Shown here: one piece after another, positions 44,685 through 54,324 of the stretch
Layout of the letters: every line of letters begins with the position of its first letter
How positions within the stretch are numbered: the stretch's first letter is position 1
NCBI RefSeq assembly: GCF_008365385.1
Contig: NZ_QOVF01000002.1
Span: 496,001-560,000, forward strand
Direction of reading: 5' to 3'
Length of the DNA: 64,000 nucleotides
From: Halopseudomonas laoshanensis
Lineage (GTDB): Bacteria > Pseudomonadota > Gammaproteobacteria > Pseudomonadales > Pseudomonadaceae
The notes under the pieces: model-generated
Database searches by the model: none
What the model saw: the letters and a program-made list of their open reading frames with translations, nothing else
What the model was told of the DNA's origin: nothing
Program-made: the position numbers and the translations under genes

Positions 44685-45487
44685 ATACCACGAACCAAGC
44701 ACCTCTGGTTCAGGTCAGCGGATTGCTGAATCGTTTCGGCACACAAACGGTTCATGAGAACCTCGATCTGGATATCTATAAAGGCGAGATACTCGGCGTG
44801 GTAGGCGGCTCAGGCACCGGCAAGTCGGTACTGCTGCGCTCCATAGTCGGCCTTCATCGTCCGGACGCAGGCAGCGTCCGCCTGTTTGGTGAAGACCTGC
44901 AGGCACTCAGCCAGGAAGAACGCACAAAGTACGAACGACGCTTCGGGGTACTTTTTCAACGCGGCGCTTTGTTCTCGTCACTGACGGTGGCGGAGAACAT
45001 CGCCCTACCATTGATCGAACACACCGGCCTCAGCCGAGAAGACGCCGAGCACCTGGCTAAAATGAAACTGGCATTGGCCGGCCTCCCCGCCCTGGCCGGC
45101 GATAAATACCCATCCGAGCTGTCAGGCGGCATGGTCAAGCGCGCCGCGCTAGCCCGCGCCCTGGCGCTGGATCCAGATATCCTGTTTCTGGATGAACCCA
45201 CTGCCGGCCTGGACCCGATCGGCGCGGCGGCCTTCGACGATCTGATCAAGACCTTGCGCGACGCCATGGGCCTGACGGTGTTCCTGGTCACCCATGATCT
45301 GGATACCTTGTATGCTATCTGCGATCGCATAGCCGTACTGTCAGATCGCCGGGTGCTGGTAGCGGACACGCTGGAGAAGGTCGCTGCCACCGAGAACCAG
45401 TGGATCCAGGAGTACTTTCATGGCCCCCGCGGCCGCGCTGCGGCTGAAGCCGTCAATCGTCAACACCAGTTGGAGTCCAGCCGCTAA
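44681..45487 (+). CDS. MlaF-like ABC ATPase
   Basis: The 268-residue ATPase of the MCE transporter. The GTG start at 44681 overlaps the permease stop as GTGA; an in-frame ATG upstream lies in the permease gene and is not used. Walker A is GGSGTGKSVLLRSI, the signature LSGGMVKRAALARAL, Walker B ILFLDEPTAGLDP, with the His switch in VTHDLDT. The signature LSGGMxKR is typical of MlaF proteins. The stop shares one base with the ATG of the MCE gene. Confidence 0.94.
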   Translation: MNTTNQAPLVQVSGLLNRFGTQTVHENLDLDIYKGEILGVVGGSGTGKSVLLRSIVGLHRPDAGSVRLFGEDLQALSQEERTKYERRFGVLFQRGALFSSLTVAENIALPLIEHTGLSREDAEHLAKMKLALAGLPALAGDKYPSELSGGMVKRAALARALALDPDILFLDEPTAGLDPIGAAAFDDLIKTLRDAMGLTVFLVTHDLDTLYAICDRIAVLSDRRVLVADTLEKVAATENQWIQEYFHGPRGRAAAEAVNRQHQLESSR

Positions 45488-46425
45488 TGGAAACCCGAGC
45501 CCATCACGTTTTGATCGGCCTGTTCACCCTGATCGCTGCCGCCGCAGCGATGTTTTTTGCGATTTGGCTGAGCAATACCAGCACCAGCAGAGAATACAAG
45601 AACTATACGGTGGTATTTAATCAGGCAGTGACCGGGCTTTCCCGCGGTAGCGCCGTGCAGTACAGCGGGATCAAGATCGGCGATATCAGCTCGCTGAGTC
45701 TGGACCCGGAAGATCCTAGACGCGTACTGGCGCGCATTCGTGTGGAAGCGGATATCCCCATCAAGGAAGACACCCGCGCCAAGCTCTCCTTCACCGGTAT
45801 CACCGGCAACTCGGTGATCGAACTGAGCCACGGTCACCCCACCAGCCCGCCGCTGGTGGGCGAAGATGGGGAGGACCCGATCATTGTTGCATCACCTTCG
45901 CCCATCTCGGCCTTACTGGCTGATGGCGAGGACTTGATGACCAATATCAATCAGCTCATGTCCAGCGCCCGTAGCATCCTCTCCAAGGAAAACGTCAATA
46001 GCTTCACTCGCACCATGGAGTCCATCGACCGAGCCACCACCACCATGGCCGATCAGGGCGATGATCTGGCCCTGCTGATCGACGAACTGACGATAGTCAG
46101 CCGCCAGGCTGGCGAAACATTGGAACAAACCAACCAATTGATGGCCAGCGCCGACAGTCTGCTCAATGATCAGGGCACTCGCACCCTTGATGGCGCCGAA
46201 CAAGCACTGGCCTCTATCGCTCGGACCAGCGCAGTGCTTGAAGAGATGCTCACCGACAATAGCGAGGCCTTTGCCAGCGGCATGCAGGGGCTCGGCCAAT
46301 TGGAACCGGCTATCAACGAGTTACGCGGCAGCCTAGGCGCACTGCGCAGTCTCACCCGTCGTCTGGAAGACAACCCGACCCGCTTTCTACTGGGTCGCGA
46401 CAGCATCGAGGAATTTGAGCCGTGA
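45487..46425 (+). CDS. MlaD-like MCE-domain protein
   Basis: A 312-residue periplasmic protein with an N-terminal membrane anchor (HVLIGLFTLIAAAAAMFFAIWL) and one MCE domain at about residues 38-118 (YTVVFNQAVTGLSRGSAVQY, VKIED-type spacing, GITGNSVIELSHG). A long helical coiled region follows (residues about 150-290), which in related proteins forms the hydrophobic needle that carries phospholipids across the periplasm. It is expected to hexamerise and dock on the permease. The stop overlaps the lipoprotein start by 4 nt. Confidence 0.93.
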   Translation: METRAHHVLIGLFTLIAAAAAMFFAIWLSNTSTSREYKNYTVVFNQAVTGLSRGSAVQYSGIKIGDISSLSLDPEDPRRVLARIRVEADIPIKEDTRAKLSFTGITGNSVIELSHGHPTSPPLVGEDGEDPIIVASPSPISALLADGEDLMTNINQLMSSARSILSKENVNSFTRTMESIDRATTTMADQGDDLALLIDELTIVSRQAGETLEQTNQLMASADSLLNDQGTRTLDGAEQALASIARTSAVLEEMLTDNSEAFASGMQGLGQLEPAINELRGSLGALRSLTRRLEDNPTRFLLGRDSIEEFEP

Positions 46426-47048
46426 TCAAGCGACACACCATGACCCGCACGACGATGTTAGCCTTTGCTGCGCTCTGGCTATCCGCCTGCACCATCCTGC
46501 CTGAGTCGGAGCCGCTGTCGGTCTACCAACTGCCCGCGCCGCAGATGCAGCCTTCAGCCGCCGGCCAGAGCTTACCCACCTTGCGCATCAACACGCCGAG
46601 AACCGGCTTCGCGCTGAGTACGCCGCGGATGCTGGTCAAGCCCGACGGCAATCAGGTGAGTAGCTACAAGGGAGCGCGCTGGACTGATCCGGTGCCGGTG
46701 GTACTGCGCGAACACCTGGCCAAAGCTTTTACCCAGCAAGGCTCACCGGCACGTGTCAGCACTGACGAACATGCGCTACACGCTGACGTACACCTGGGCA
46801 GCGACCTGCAGCAGTTCCAGGTACGCTATGATGGCTTGCAGCCTGTCGCGGTCATTGAGCTGGATGCCAGGTTGGTCAACCCCAACTCGCGCGAAGTCCT
46901 CGCTGCCAGGCGCTTTCTGGTCGAGCAGCCGCTGGACAACCCACAGCCACCCGGCGTCGTAGAGGCGCTTAAACTGGCCTCGGATGAACTGGCCGAACAG
47001 GTGATCGCCTGGACTGCTGAAAGCCTTGAGGGTTACGAAGCGGAGTAA
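46422..47048 (+). CDS. ABC-type transport auxiliary lipoprotein (PqiC-like)
   Basis: A 208-residue lipoprotein. The GTG start overlaps the MCE gene stop (GTGA). The signal segment ends at lipobox LSAC (Cys near residue 23). LSVYQLPAPQ and LRINTPRTGFALSTPRMLVKP after it are typical of the PqiC family (ABC-type transport auxiliary lipoprotein), which links MCE proteins to the outer membrane. The family beta-sandwich extends to the C-terminus. It closes the four-gene operon, followed by a strong terminator. Confidence 0.9.
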   Translation: MIKRHTMTRTTMLAFAALWLSACTILPESEPLSVYQLPAPQMQPSAAGQSLPTLRINTPRTGFALSTPRMLVKPDGNQVSSYKGARWTDPVPVVLREHLAKAFTQQGSPARVSTDEHALHADVHLGSDLQQFQVRYDGLQPVAVIELDARLVNPNSREVLAARRFLVEQPLDNPQPPGVVEALKLASDELAEQVIAWTAESLEGYEAE

Positions 47049-47060
47049 ACAAATTCTGCA

Positions 47061-47095
47061 CAATAAAAAGCCGCCGGATGGCGGCTTTTTATTGC
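47061..47095 (+). terminator. Terminator of the MCE transport operon
   Basis: AATAAAAAGCCGCC and GGCGGCTTTTTATT form a long stem with a 4-base loop (GGAT) and flanking A/T runs, so it can work in both directions. It starts 13 bp past the lipoprotein stop and marks the edge of the core genome before the accessory patch. Confidence 0.95.
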
Positions 47096-47126
47096 TGGCC
47101 TAAGAACTACCCTCATTCGATTATAA

Positions 47127-47458
47127 ATAACTGTAATTCCTGTATTTTTCAAAAACTTTAGACCACTGCATAAGAGATGCCACGAAAGCTTTGGTCAGTG
47201 CCTCGTCCTTCACGTGCCGTACGGCTTCCTGCGTGGCAACAAAAACGCCCGTTACGTTAACCGCGAGCGCCCGATAGCCATCGAATGCGATTTTTCCGAT
47301 CGGCCCAGCAAAGGCGATACCGGCATTGTTGACCAGAATATCGAGGCCGCCGAACTTATTGATCGTCTCCGCGACAGCGGAGCGTATGGCATCCGGATCT
47401 GCAGCATCAGCCGCGACGGCCAGCGCGCGCCCCCTGGCTGTTCGATTGCGACAGTGAC
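47127..47458 (-). pseudogene. Remnant of a short-chain dehydrogenase/reductase
   Basis: Reading the minus strand gives RALAVAADAADPDAIRSAVA then KFGGLDILVNNAGIAFAGPI and RALAVNVTGVFVATQEAVRH, the middle of a classical SDR with the NNAG motif. The preceding VTVAIEQPGG belongs to the same protein but lies in another frame, so one base is gained or lost near 47425. The N-terminal cofactor motif TGxxxGIG is absent. After RHVKDE the match ends and the frame runs on without the catalytic YxxxK to a TAA near 47127. The gene is truncated at both ends and frameshifted. Confidence 0.75.
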
Positions 47459-47599
47459 TTCCTAGACCCTCTCATGCGATCCGCGATAGGTGTAGGCGAC
47501 CTGGGGGTCCCGCGGTTTTGCAGAAGTCTGCAATTGTGCTTGCACCGCATGACGGCAGAAGCGATCGAAGCTTGCAGAGCTTAGAAGGACGCGTTGTCA

Positions 47600-48529
47600 C
47601 TATATGAGGTTGCCTGCGAACCGGGCGCTGAGACGCTCGCAGCGGAAGTATTCAGTATAAAAATCAATGAAGGCGCGTGTCTTTAACGGTTGGAGCGCGC
47701 GGCCTGAATAGTAGAGCGAGATTGATCCGGCATCGGCATACCAGTTCGGGAGAACACGTTCGAGCGCACCGCTTTCCAGATCCGGCAACACATCGGGCAC
47801 AGCCAGCAACGCAATGCCGAGCCCCGCGATCGCCGCTTGCGCCATGGGGACGGCGTCACTCATCACGACCGTCTCTTTGAGCAGCGCGTGCTCTTCGCGC
47901 CCCTGGGCGTCACGCATCATCCATTGCCTGATCCGACCCGTATTCGAGGACCGCATCAGTATCCCCGCATGATCGACCAGATCGGCAGGACTTGTGGGTC
48001 GCCGACGCTCGTCAAAATAGCTGGGCGATGCGACCGCGATAACGTGCACCGGTGCCAGCGTCGTCGCAACGATGCCTGGATTGAGGTCGAAGCCACCACC
48101 GATCGCGACGTCGAAGCCTTCCGCAATCAGGTCGACCCTGCGGCTATCGAAATGCCAGTCAGGCCTGACGCCCGGATAGCGCGCCAGAAAATCGGGCAAT
48201 GCGGGAAGAACGTATCCCATGCCGAACGACAAACTCATGCTGACCTTCAGAACGCCGACAGCCTCACCCTTCGTTTGTGATGCCCCATCAATAGCCCCCT
48301 GAAGGTGGTTCAGGCTTTCTCCGATGCTTGCCAGAAAAGACTCCCCCGCTTCGGTCAATGTTAACTTCCGCGTCGAGCGGTGAAACAGCCGAATGCCGAG
48401 GTTCCGTTCCAGCATCGCAACATTGCGGCTAACGGCAGCCGGAGTGATCGAGAGACGCCGCGCAGCCCCGGAAAAGCTGCTTGCTTCTGCGCTCCGGACG
48501 AACGCCTCAAGGTTTGCAAGGGTTTCCAT
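47600..48529 (-). CDS. LysR-family transcriptional regulator
   Basis: A 309-residue LysR regulator (start METLANLEAF at 48529; ATG at 48535 adds two residues). The N-terminal winged helix (FVRSAEASSFSGAARRLSITPAAVSRNVAMLE) is intact. The effector domain follows from about residue 90 and ends in YTEYFRCERLSARF. It is of the CrgA/AaeR-like subgroup usually found next to oxidoreductases. It is divergent from the quinone oxidoreductase side of the patch and may control it; a GGTTG-N9-CAACC dyad lies just upstream. Codon choice and GC-rich style differ from the flanking core genes. Confidence 0.92.
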   Translation of the reverse strand: METLANLEAFVRSAEASSFSGAARRLSITPAAVSRNVAMLERNLGIRLFHRSTRKLTLTEAGESFLASIGESLNHLQGAIDGASQTKGEAVGVLKVSMSLSFGMGYVLPALPDFLARYPGVRPDWHFDSRRVDLIAEGFDVAIGGGFDLNPGIVATTLAPVHVIAVASPSYFDERRRPTSPADLVDHAGILMRSSNTGRIRQWMMRDAQGREEHALLKETVVMSDAVPMAQAAIAGLGIALLAVPDVLPDLESGALERVLPNWYADAGSISLYYSGRALQPLKTRAFIDFYTEYFRCERLSARFAGNLI

Positions 48530-48550
48530 AAACACCAGCCTTCAAGCATT

Positions 48551-48569
48551 GGTTGAAACTAAAACAACC
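48551..48569. promoter_or_regulatory. Candidate LysR operator dyad
   Basis: GGTTG-N9-CAACC lies 22 bp upstream of the LysR start and about 134 bp before the remnant reductase gene. Its AT-rich centre and position between divergent genes suit a LysR-type site. Binding is inference. Confidence 0.4.
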
Positions 48570-48702
48570 CATTTATGACTTATGCTGAGTTTATTTTCCA
48601 GCAATACTCGGTTCAACAGCAACACCGGATTTCTGCGACGCCAGCGGCATCAGGCCAAGGATGGAGCAGAAGGACCGCTAACTGGCCTGGGAGGACTGGA
48701 TC

Positions 48703-48873
48703 ATGATCGTTGGAACCATCGGAGCCGGCAATATCGGAGGTGCGTTTGCCATGGCGCTTGGAAAGGCAGGCAACGAAGCCGTGATCGATCTCGGCTCCCT
48801 CTCGGGCGGCGGCCAACTGATTCAGTACCCCGGCGGTCCGTTGCCTGCTCTCAACCTCGTCAAGTTCAACTGA
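48703..48873 (+). pseudogene. Internally deleted NADPH-dependent F420-reductase-like gene (56 codons left)
   Basis: The frame starts with MIVGTIGAGNIGGAFAMALG, the Rossmann N-terminus of an NADP-binding (F420-reductase-like) protein, and after only 27 residues continues with IDLGSLSGGGQLIQYPGGPL and PALNLVKFN, the C-terminus of the same family. About 140-150 internal residues expected for a roughly 200-residue protein are missing, yet the frame is kept. GGGAGG lies 9 nt before the ATG. The product can hardly bind NADP and act, so I call it a remnant, although it may still be translated. Confidence 0.75.
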
Positions 48874-48900
48874 GCATCGCTGCGCCCACCTCTTAGTTCA

Positions 48901-48929
48901 TCGGACGCGCCGCGCCGCGCGGCGTCCGA
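48901..48929. repeat. GC-rich inverted repeat before the quinone oxidoreductase gene
   Basis: TCGGACGC and GCGTCCGA enclose a GC-only 13-nt centre, 17 bp before the GTG start. A hairpin here would sit just upstream of the ribosome site. Confidence 0.5.
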
Positions 48930-48945
48930 GGCCGGAGACAATATC

Positions 48946-49899
48946 GTGACAAAAATCATTCAGATGCGGTCGATCGGCGCTCCCTCCGTACTGCAGATCA
49001 TCGAGAGGGACCTCAGCGCGCCGCGCGCCGGCGAGGTGAGGCTCGCGCAAGACGCGATAGGCCTCAACTTCGTCGATACGATGATACGAAGGGGCGAATA
49101 TCCGATGGCGTTGCCGGCGGCCCCCGGTTTCGAAGCGGCTGGAACGGTCACCGAGGTCGGACCCGACGTGGAGGGGCTGTCGGTCGGTGACCGCGTTGCT
49201 TATTTCTTTTCTGAAGGCGCATATGCCACCGAGAGGATCATCTCGACCGCACCGCTCATTCGCCTGCCTGCCGATATCTCGAACGAGACAGCGGCGACGT
49301 TTCTGGCAAAGGGTGGAACGGCATGGATGGGCCTGCGCGGGCTCCACCATCTCAAATCCAACGACACGGTGCTGGTACTGGGCGCATCGGGAAGCGTGGG
49401 GGCCATCCTGTCTCGCTGGGCGAAGTCACTAGGCGCAACGGTCATCGGTGTGGCCGGATCGCCTGACAAGTTCGACAAGGTCGCGGCAGGTACTACCCAT
49501 GCCTTCCACACTGGAGAGCCGGACATCGCCGCCAGGATCCGTGCGATCGCACCAGACGGTGTCGATGTGGTTTATGACCTGGTGGGGCAGGCAACTTTCG
49601 CGCTGGGCGCGGCCAGCATCCGCGACGGTGGCGTGATTGCTGCGATCGGAGCCGCGTCGGGCCAGCCCGCGCCGTCCTACGATCTCGCACGACGCGGCGT
49701 GGATGTCTGCAGCGGCGGTTCACCGCAATATGTCCGCGGACCGGCTGTCGAAATCGCGACCTCGCAGCTATGGGATGCGATGCGCTCCGGCGTTTTCAGC
49801 GATCTCGAAACGGCCCGCTATCCGTTCGACGAGATAGCCCGCGCACATGACGACATGGACAACCGCCGCCTGAGCGGTCTGCCCGTCCTGATCGCCTGA
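48946..49899 (+). CDS. Quinone oxidoreductase, zinc-free MDR family (QOR-like)
   Basis: A 317-residue medium-chain reductase of the NADPH:quinone oxidoreductase group. The GTG start has GGAG 8 nt upstream. The N-terminal GroES-like domain shows LNFVDTMIRRGEYPM, AAPGFEAAGTVTEVGPDVEG and AKGGTAWMGLRGLHHLK. The nucleotide motif is VLVLGASGSVGAILSRWAKSLGATVIGVAGSPDKFD. Zinc ligands of alcohol dehydrogenases are lacking, as usual for QOR. The substrate is unknown. It lies in the accessory patch with an SDR gene downstream; use of ATC, GAT and CGC codons resembles alphaproteobacterial genes more than its neighbours. Confidence 0.93.
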   Translation: MTKIIQMRSIGAPSVLQIIERDLSAPRAGEVRLAQDAIGLNFVDTMIRRGEYPMALPAAPGFEAAGTVTEVGPDVEGLSVGDRVAYFFSEGAYATERIISTAPLIRLPADISNETAATFLAKGGTAWMGLRGLHHLKSNDTVLVLGASGSVGAILSRWAKSLGATVIGVAGSPDKFDKVAAGTTHAFHTGEPDIAARIRAIAPDGVDVVYDLVGQATFALGAASIRDGGVIAAIGAASGQPAPSYDLARRGVDVCSGGSPQYVRGPAVEIATSQLWDAMRSGVFSDLETARYPFDEIARAHDDMDNRRLSGLPVLIA

Positions 49900-49911
49900 C
49901 CCGGAACAATC

Positions 49912-49954
49912 GTGCGGCGGCAGGCCGCACGGACGCCCGCCGCGTCGCGGCGGG
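49912..49954. repeat. Two GC-rich hairpins between the oxidoreductase genes
   Basis: GTGCGGC-N5-GCCGCAC (49912-49930) is followed by CCCGCCGCG-T-CGCGGCGGG (49936-49954). No T-tract follows either, so they look like RNA stabilising or processing hairpins. The first flank shares CGGACGC with the repeat before the preceding gene. Confidence 0.6.
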
Positions 49955-49993
49955 GCGAAACATGTCCCCTGCCGACACAAAGAGGAATGATTG

Positions 49994-50731
49994 ATGAGTG
50001 AACTAACAGGTAAACGCGCTCTGGTGACCGGCGCGTCGCGCGGCATCGGAGCGGCTATCGCGATCGCGCTGGCTGAGAAGGGAGCGGATGTGGCGATTAC
50101 ATACGAACGCGCCGCCGATCGAGCAGCGCAAGTCGTAGCGACAATCGAGGGCAAAGGGCGCAAGGCGTTGGCGATCCAGGCCGACAGCATGGACCCCAAG
50201 GCGGTTAAGCGGTCGGTCGATGAAGCCGCCCAGGCCTTGGGCGGTCTCGACATCCTGGTGAACAACGCGGCGATCGCGATTTACAAGGACGTGGCGGACT
50301 TCACCGTCGCCGAGATCGACGCACTTTTCGCTGTCAATGCGCGCTCACCGATCCTGGCATCTCAAGCCGCCATGCCCTACCTCAGCCAGGGCGGCCGGAT
50401 TGTCACAATTGGTTCCGCAGGCGCTGAACGGATCGTGGGACCGTCGACGGTCTATTCTATGACCAAATCGGCACTTCAATCCTTCACCCGCGGTCTGGCG
50501 CGAGAGCTTGGACCCCGCGACATCACCGTCAACCTCATCCAGCCAGGATCGACCAACACGGAGATGAACCCGGCCGAGGGCGAGTTCGGCGATTTCCAGC
50601 GAGCTCTAATACCGCTCGGCCGCTACGGTGAGCCGGAGGATATCGCCGCTGCAGTAGCATTCCTCGCTTCTGGTGCGGCTAGGCAAATCACCGGAACCAT
50701 CTTGACCGTTGATGGAGGCACGCTGACCTGA
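49994..50731 (+). CDS. Short-chain dehydrogenase/reductase (SDR)
   Basis: A 245-residue classical SDR started at ATG 49994, with AGAGGA 7 nt upstream. The cofactor motif is TGASRGIGAAIA, followed by the NNAAIAIY block, the catalytic Ser in TIGSAGAE, and Tyr/Lys in YSMTKSAL. The C-terminal ITGTILTVDGGTLT is typical. The gene is intact, unlike the SDR remnant at the other end of this patch, to which it is related but not identical. The substrate is not recognisable. It probably forms an operon with the quinone oxidoreductase gene, 94 bp apart. Confidence 0.93.
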   Translation: MSELTGKRALVTGASRGIGAAIAIALAEKGADVAITYERAADRAAQVVATIEGKGRKALAIQADSMDPKAVKRSVDEAAQALGGLDILVNNAAIAIYKDVADFTVAEIDALFAVNARSPILASQAAMPYLSQGGRIVTIGSAGAERIVGPSTVYSMTKSALQSFTRGLARELGPRDITVNLIQPGSTNTEMNPAEGEFGDFQRALIPLGRYGEPEDIAAAVAFLASGAARQITGTILTVDGGTLT

Positions 50732-50962
50732 GCGCCGACTAAGACATAGTGAGAGGCGGACAGCTACTTTGCTAGTCGATGTCCGCTTAACCTTACCGGA
50801 CCAGGTCAGCGCTGTTGCAGGTCACGTTGTTAGGAACGACCTATTCCCCGATTGAATATGCAGAGCTAGCGCCAGAAGGGAAGCGTAATTCTCAACACAC
50901 ACCTCTAGTTTAGTATCGTTGAGAGGCGCTAGCGTCCTTCTGCGCGATCAGCGCATGCCAGA
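50732..50962. other. Intergenic stretch at the right end of the accessory patch
   Basis: No convincing gene is seen. CTCAAC (50891-50896) and GTTGAG (50918-50923) form a loose inverted repeat, and GCTAGCGCC (50866-50874) recurs inverted as GGCGCTAGC (50925-50933). These repeats may mark an old insertion boundary, but no direct repeat shared with the left end was found. Confidence 0.4.
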
Positions 50963-50988
50963 CAAAAAGCCCATTAAAACATGGGCTT
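50963..50988 (-). terminator. Terminator of guaA
   Basis: On the minus strand AAGCCCAT and ATGGGCTT form an 8-bp stem with a 6-nt loop, followed by TTTTTG. It lies about 45 bp past the guaA stop. Confidence 0.85.
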
Positions 50989-51034
50989 AAGTGTGTTTTT
51001 TGTGCTAGCTAATACCGGCCAGCGTCTAACGCGA

Positions 51035-52615
51035 TCATTCCCATTCAATGGTCGCAGGCGGCTTGCTGGAAATATCGTAAGTCACCCGCGATACACCGGT
51101 AATCTCATTGATGATGCGGTTGGACACCGTCTCAAGAAACTCGTAGGGCAAGTGCGCCCAGCGCGCGGTCATGAAATCGATGGTCTCCACTGCACGCAGG
51201 GCAATTACCCATTCGTAGCGGCGGCCGTCGCCGACCACACCCACAGATTTGACCGGGAGGAACACGGCAAAGGCCTGGCTGACCTTCTGGTACAGGTCGG
51301 CCTTGCGCAGCTCTTCGATAAAGATGTAATCCGCGCGGCGCAGAATATCGGCATATTCCTTGCGGACCTCCGCCAGAATGCGCACGCCCAGACCCGGGCC
51401 GGGGAAAGGATGACGGTAGACCATGTCGTAGGGCAGGCCCAGCTCCAGACCGATCTTGCGCACTTCATCCTTGAACAATTCACGCAACGGCTCGACCAGC
51501 TCGAAGGCCATATCGTCCGGCAAGCCACCGACATTGTGGTGCGACTTGATCACATGCGCTTTGCCATTCTTGGAACCGGCCGACTCGATCACATCCGGGT
51601 AGATAGTGCCCTGAGCCAGGTACTTCACGCCCTTGAGCTTGGTCGCTTCTTCGTCGAAGACCTCGATAAAGGTGCGGCCGATAATCTTGCGCTTCTCTTC
51701 CGGGTCAGTCACGCCGAGCAGGCGCGACAGGAACTTGTCTTCGGCGTTGACGCGAATCACCTTGACGCCCATGTTCTCGGCGAACATGGCCATCACCTGC
51801 TCGCCCTCGTGCAATCGCAGCAGGCCGTTATCGACAAACACACAGGTCAGTTGCTCGCCAATTGCCTCGTGCAACAGCGCCGCAACCACGGAAGAATCCA
51901 CGCCGCCAGACAGGCCCAGCAGAACATTGGCCTCACCCACCTGGGCACGCACATTGGCCACCGCATCTTCCACAATATTGGAGGCCGTCCACAGCGCTTC
52001 ACAACCGCACAGATCGAGGATAAAACGCGACAGGATGCGTTGGCCCTGGCGGGTGTGCGTTACTTCCGGATGGAACTGCACACCATAGAAGTGACGGCTT
52101 TCATCACCCATTGCGGCGATCGCGCAGCTGGGGGTGCTGGCCAGAATATGAAAGCCCTCTGGCAGCTCGATGACCTTGTCGCCGTGGCTCATCCAGACAT
52201 CCAGGCTGAACAAGCCGTCGTCGTCGATATGATCTTCGATCCCGGAGAGAAAGCTGCTCTTGCCGACGATATCTACCCGCGCATAACCAAACTCGTGCTT
52301 TTCCGAACCCTGCACCTGACCGCCCAACTGCTCGGCCATGGTCTGCATGCCGTAGCAAATGCCCAGTACCGGCACACCCAGCTCATAGACAATTCCCGGC
52401 GCCCGGGGCGAGCCTGCCTGCGGTACCGACTCAGGGCCACCCGCCAGAATGATGCCCTTGGGGGCAAAGGCGCTGATCTCGGCCTCGTCCATATCCCAGG
52501 CACGAATCTCACAGTAAACGCCGATTTCGCGCACTCGGCGGGCAATCAGCTGGGTGTACTGGGAGCCGAAATCCAGAATCAGGATGCGGTGAGCATGGAT
52601 GTCTTGATGGAGCAT
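51035..52615 (-). CDS. guaA: GMP synthase (glutamine-hydrolysing)
   Basis: GuaA converts XMP to GMP with glutamine and ATP. The 526-residue protein has the class I glutaminase domain (residues about 10-200, nucleophile Cys87 in GICYGMQ; HPEVTH holds the His/Glu pair). The ATP pyrophosphatase domain follows with [15 protein letters not shown] near residue 236 and the dimerisation domain ends [10 protein letters not shown]. It lies 114 bp after guaB on the same strand, the usual guaBA order, with a heptameric repeat in the gap. Confidence 0.98.
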   Translation of the reverse strand: MLHQDIHAHRILILDFGSQYTQLIARRVREIGVYCEIRAWDMDEAEISAFAPKGIILAGGPESVPQAGSPRAPGIVYELGVPVLGICYGMQTMAEQLGGQVQGSEKHEFGYARVDIVGKSSFLSGIEDHIDDDGLFSLDVWMSHGDKVIELPEGFHILASTPSCAIAAMGDESRHFYGVQFHPEVTHTRQGQRILSRFILDLCGCEALWTASNIVEDAVANVRAQVGEANVLLGLSGGVDSSVVAALLHEAIGEQLTCVFVDNGLLRLHEGEQVMAMFAENMGVKVIRVNAEDKFLSRLLGVTDPEEKRKIIGRTFIEVFDEEATKLKGVKYLAQGTIYPDVIESAGSKNGKAHVIKSHHNVGGLPDDMAFELVEPLRELFKDEVRKIGLELGLPYDMVYRHPFPGPGLGVRILAEVRKEYADILRRADYIFIEELRKADLYQKVSQAFAVFLPVKSVGVVGDGRRYEWVIALRAVETIDFMTARWAHLPYEFLETVSNRIINEITGVSRVTYDISSKPPATIEWE

Positions 52616-52635
52616 GGGGCTTTCCTTCGGAAAGA

Positions 52636-52670
52636 GCTTGAAGCTGAAAGCTGGAAGCAGAAAATCTGAA
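52636..52670. repeat. Tandem 7-bp repeat in the guaB-guaA gap
   Basis: Five imperfect heptads follow each other: GCTTGAA, GCTGAAA, GCTGGAA, GCAGAAA, ATCTGAA. Short GCTKRAA arrays of this kind occur in intergenic DNA of pseudomonads. The array lies in the transcribed spacer before guaA. Confidence 0.75.
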
Positions 52671-52729
52671 GCCGGCGCAATGACGTCCGGCTTCAGCGTC
52701 AGGCCTCCAGCGCCTGAGACATTCTGGTA

Positions 52730-54263
<1,534 letters not shown>

Positions 54264-54324
54264 TCGCTATCAACCCTGCAACGGAATTATTCTCTGAGAG
54301 AGCCAGGCAGGCTAAGATGGGCGC

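Noticed and set aside
47214-47465. Plus-strand frame of 83 codons at the start of the accessory patch
   Set aside because: It is the complement of the SDR remnant, which is recognisable on the minus strand.
47049-50962. Integrative element with attachment sites
   Set aside because: No tRNA, integrase, transposase or matching direct repeats were found at the two ends.
50981-52669. Long open frame (562 codons) antisense to guaA
   Set aside because: It mirrors the whole guaA gene and is rich in His/Gln/Arg without motifs. The GuaA frame is certain.
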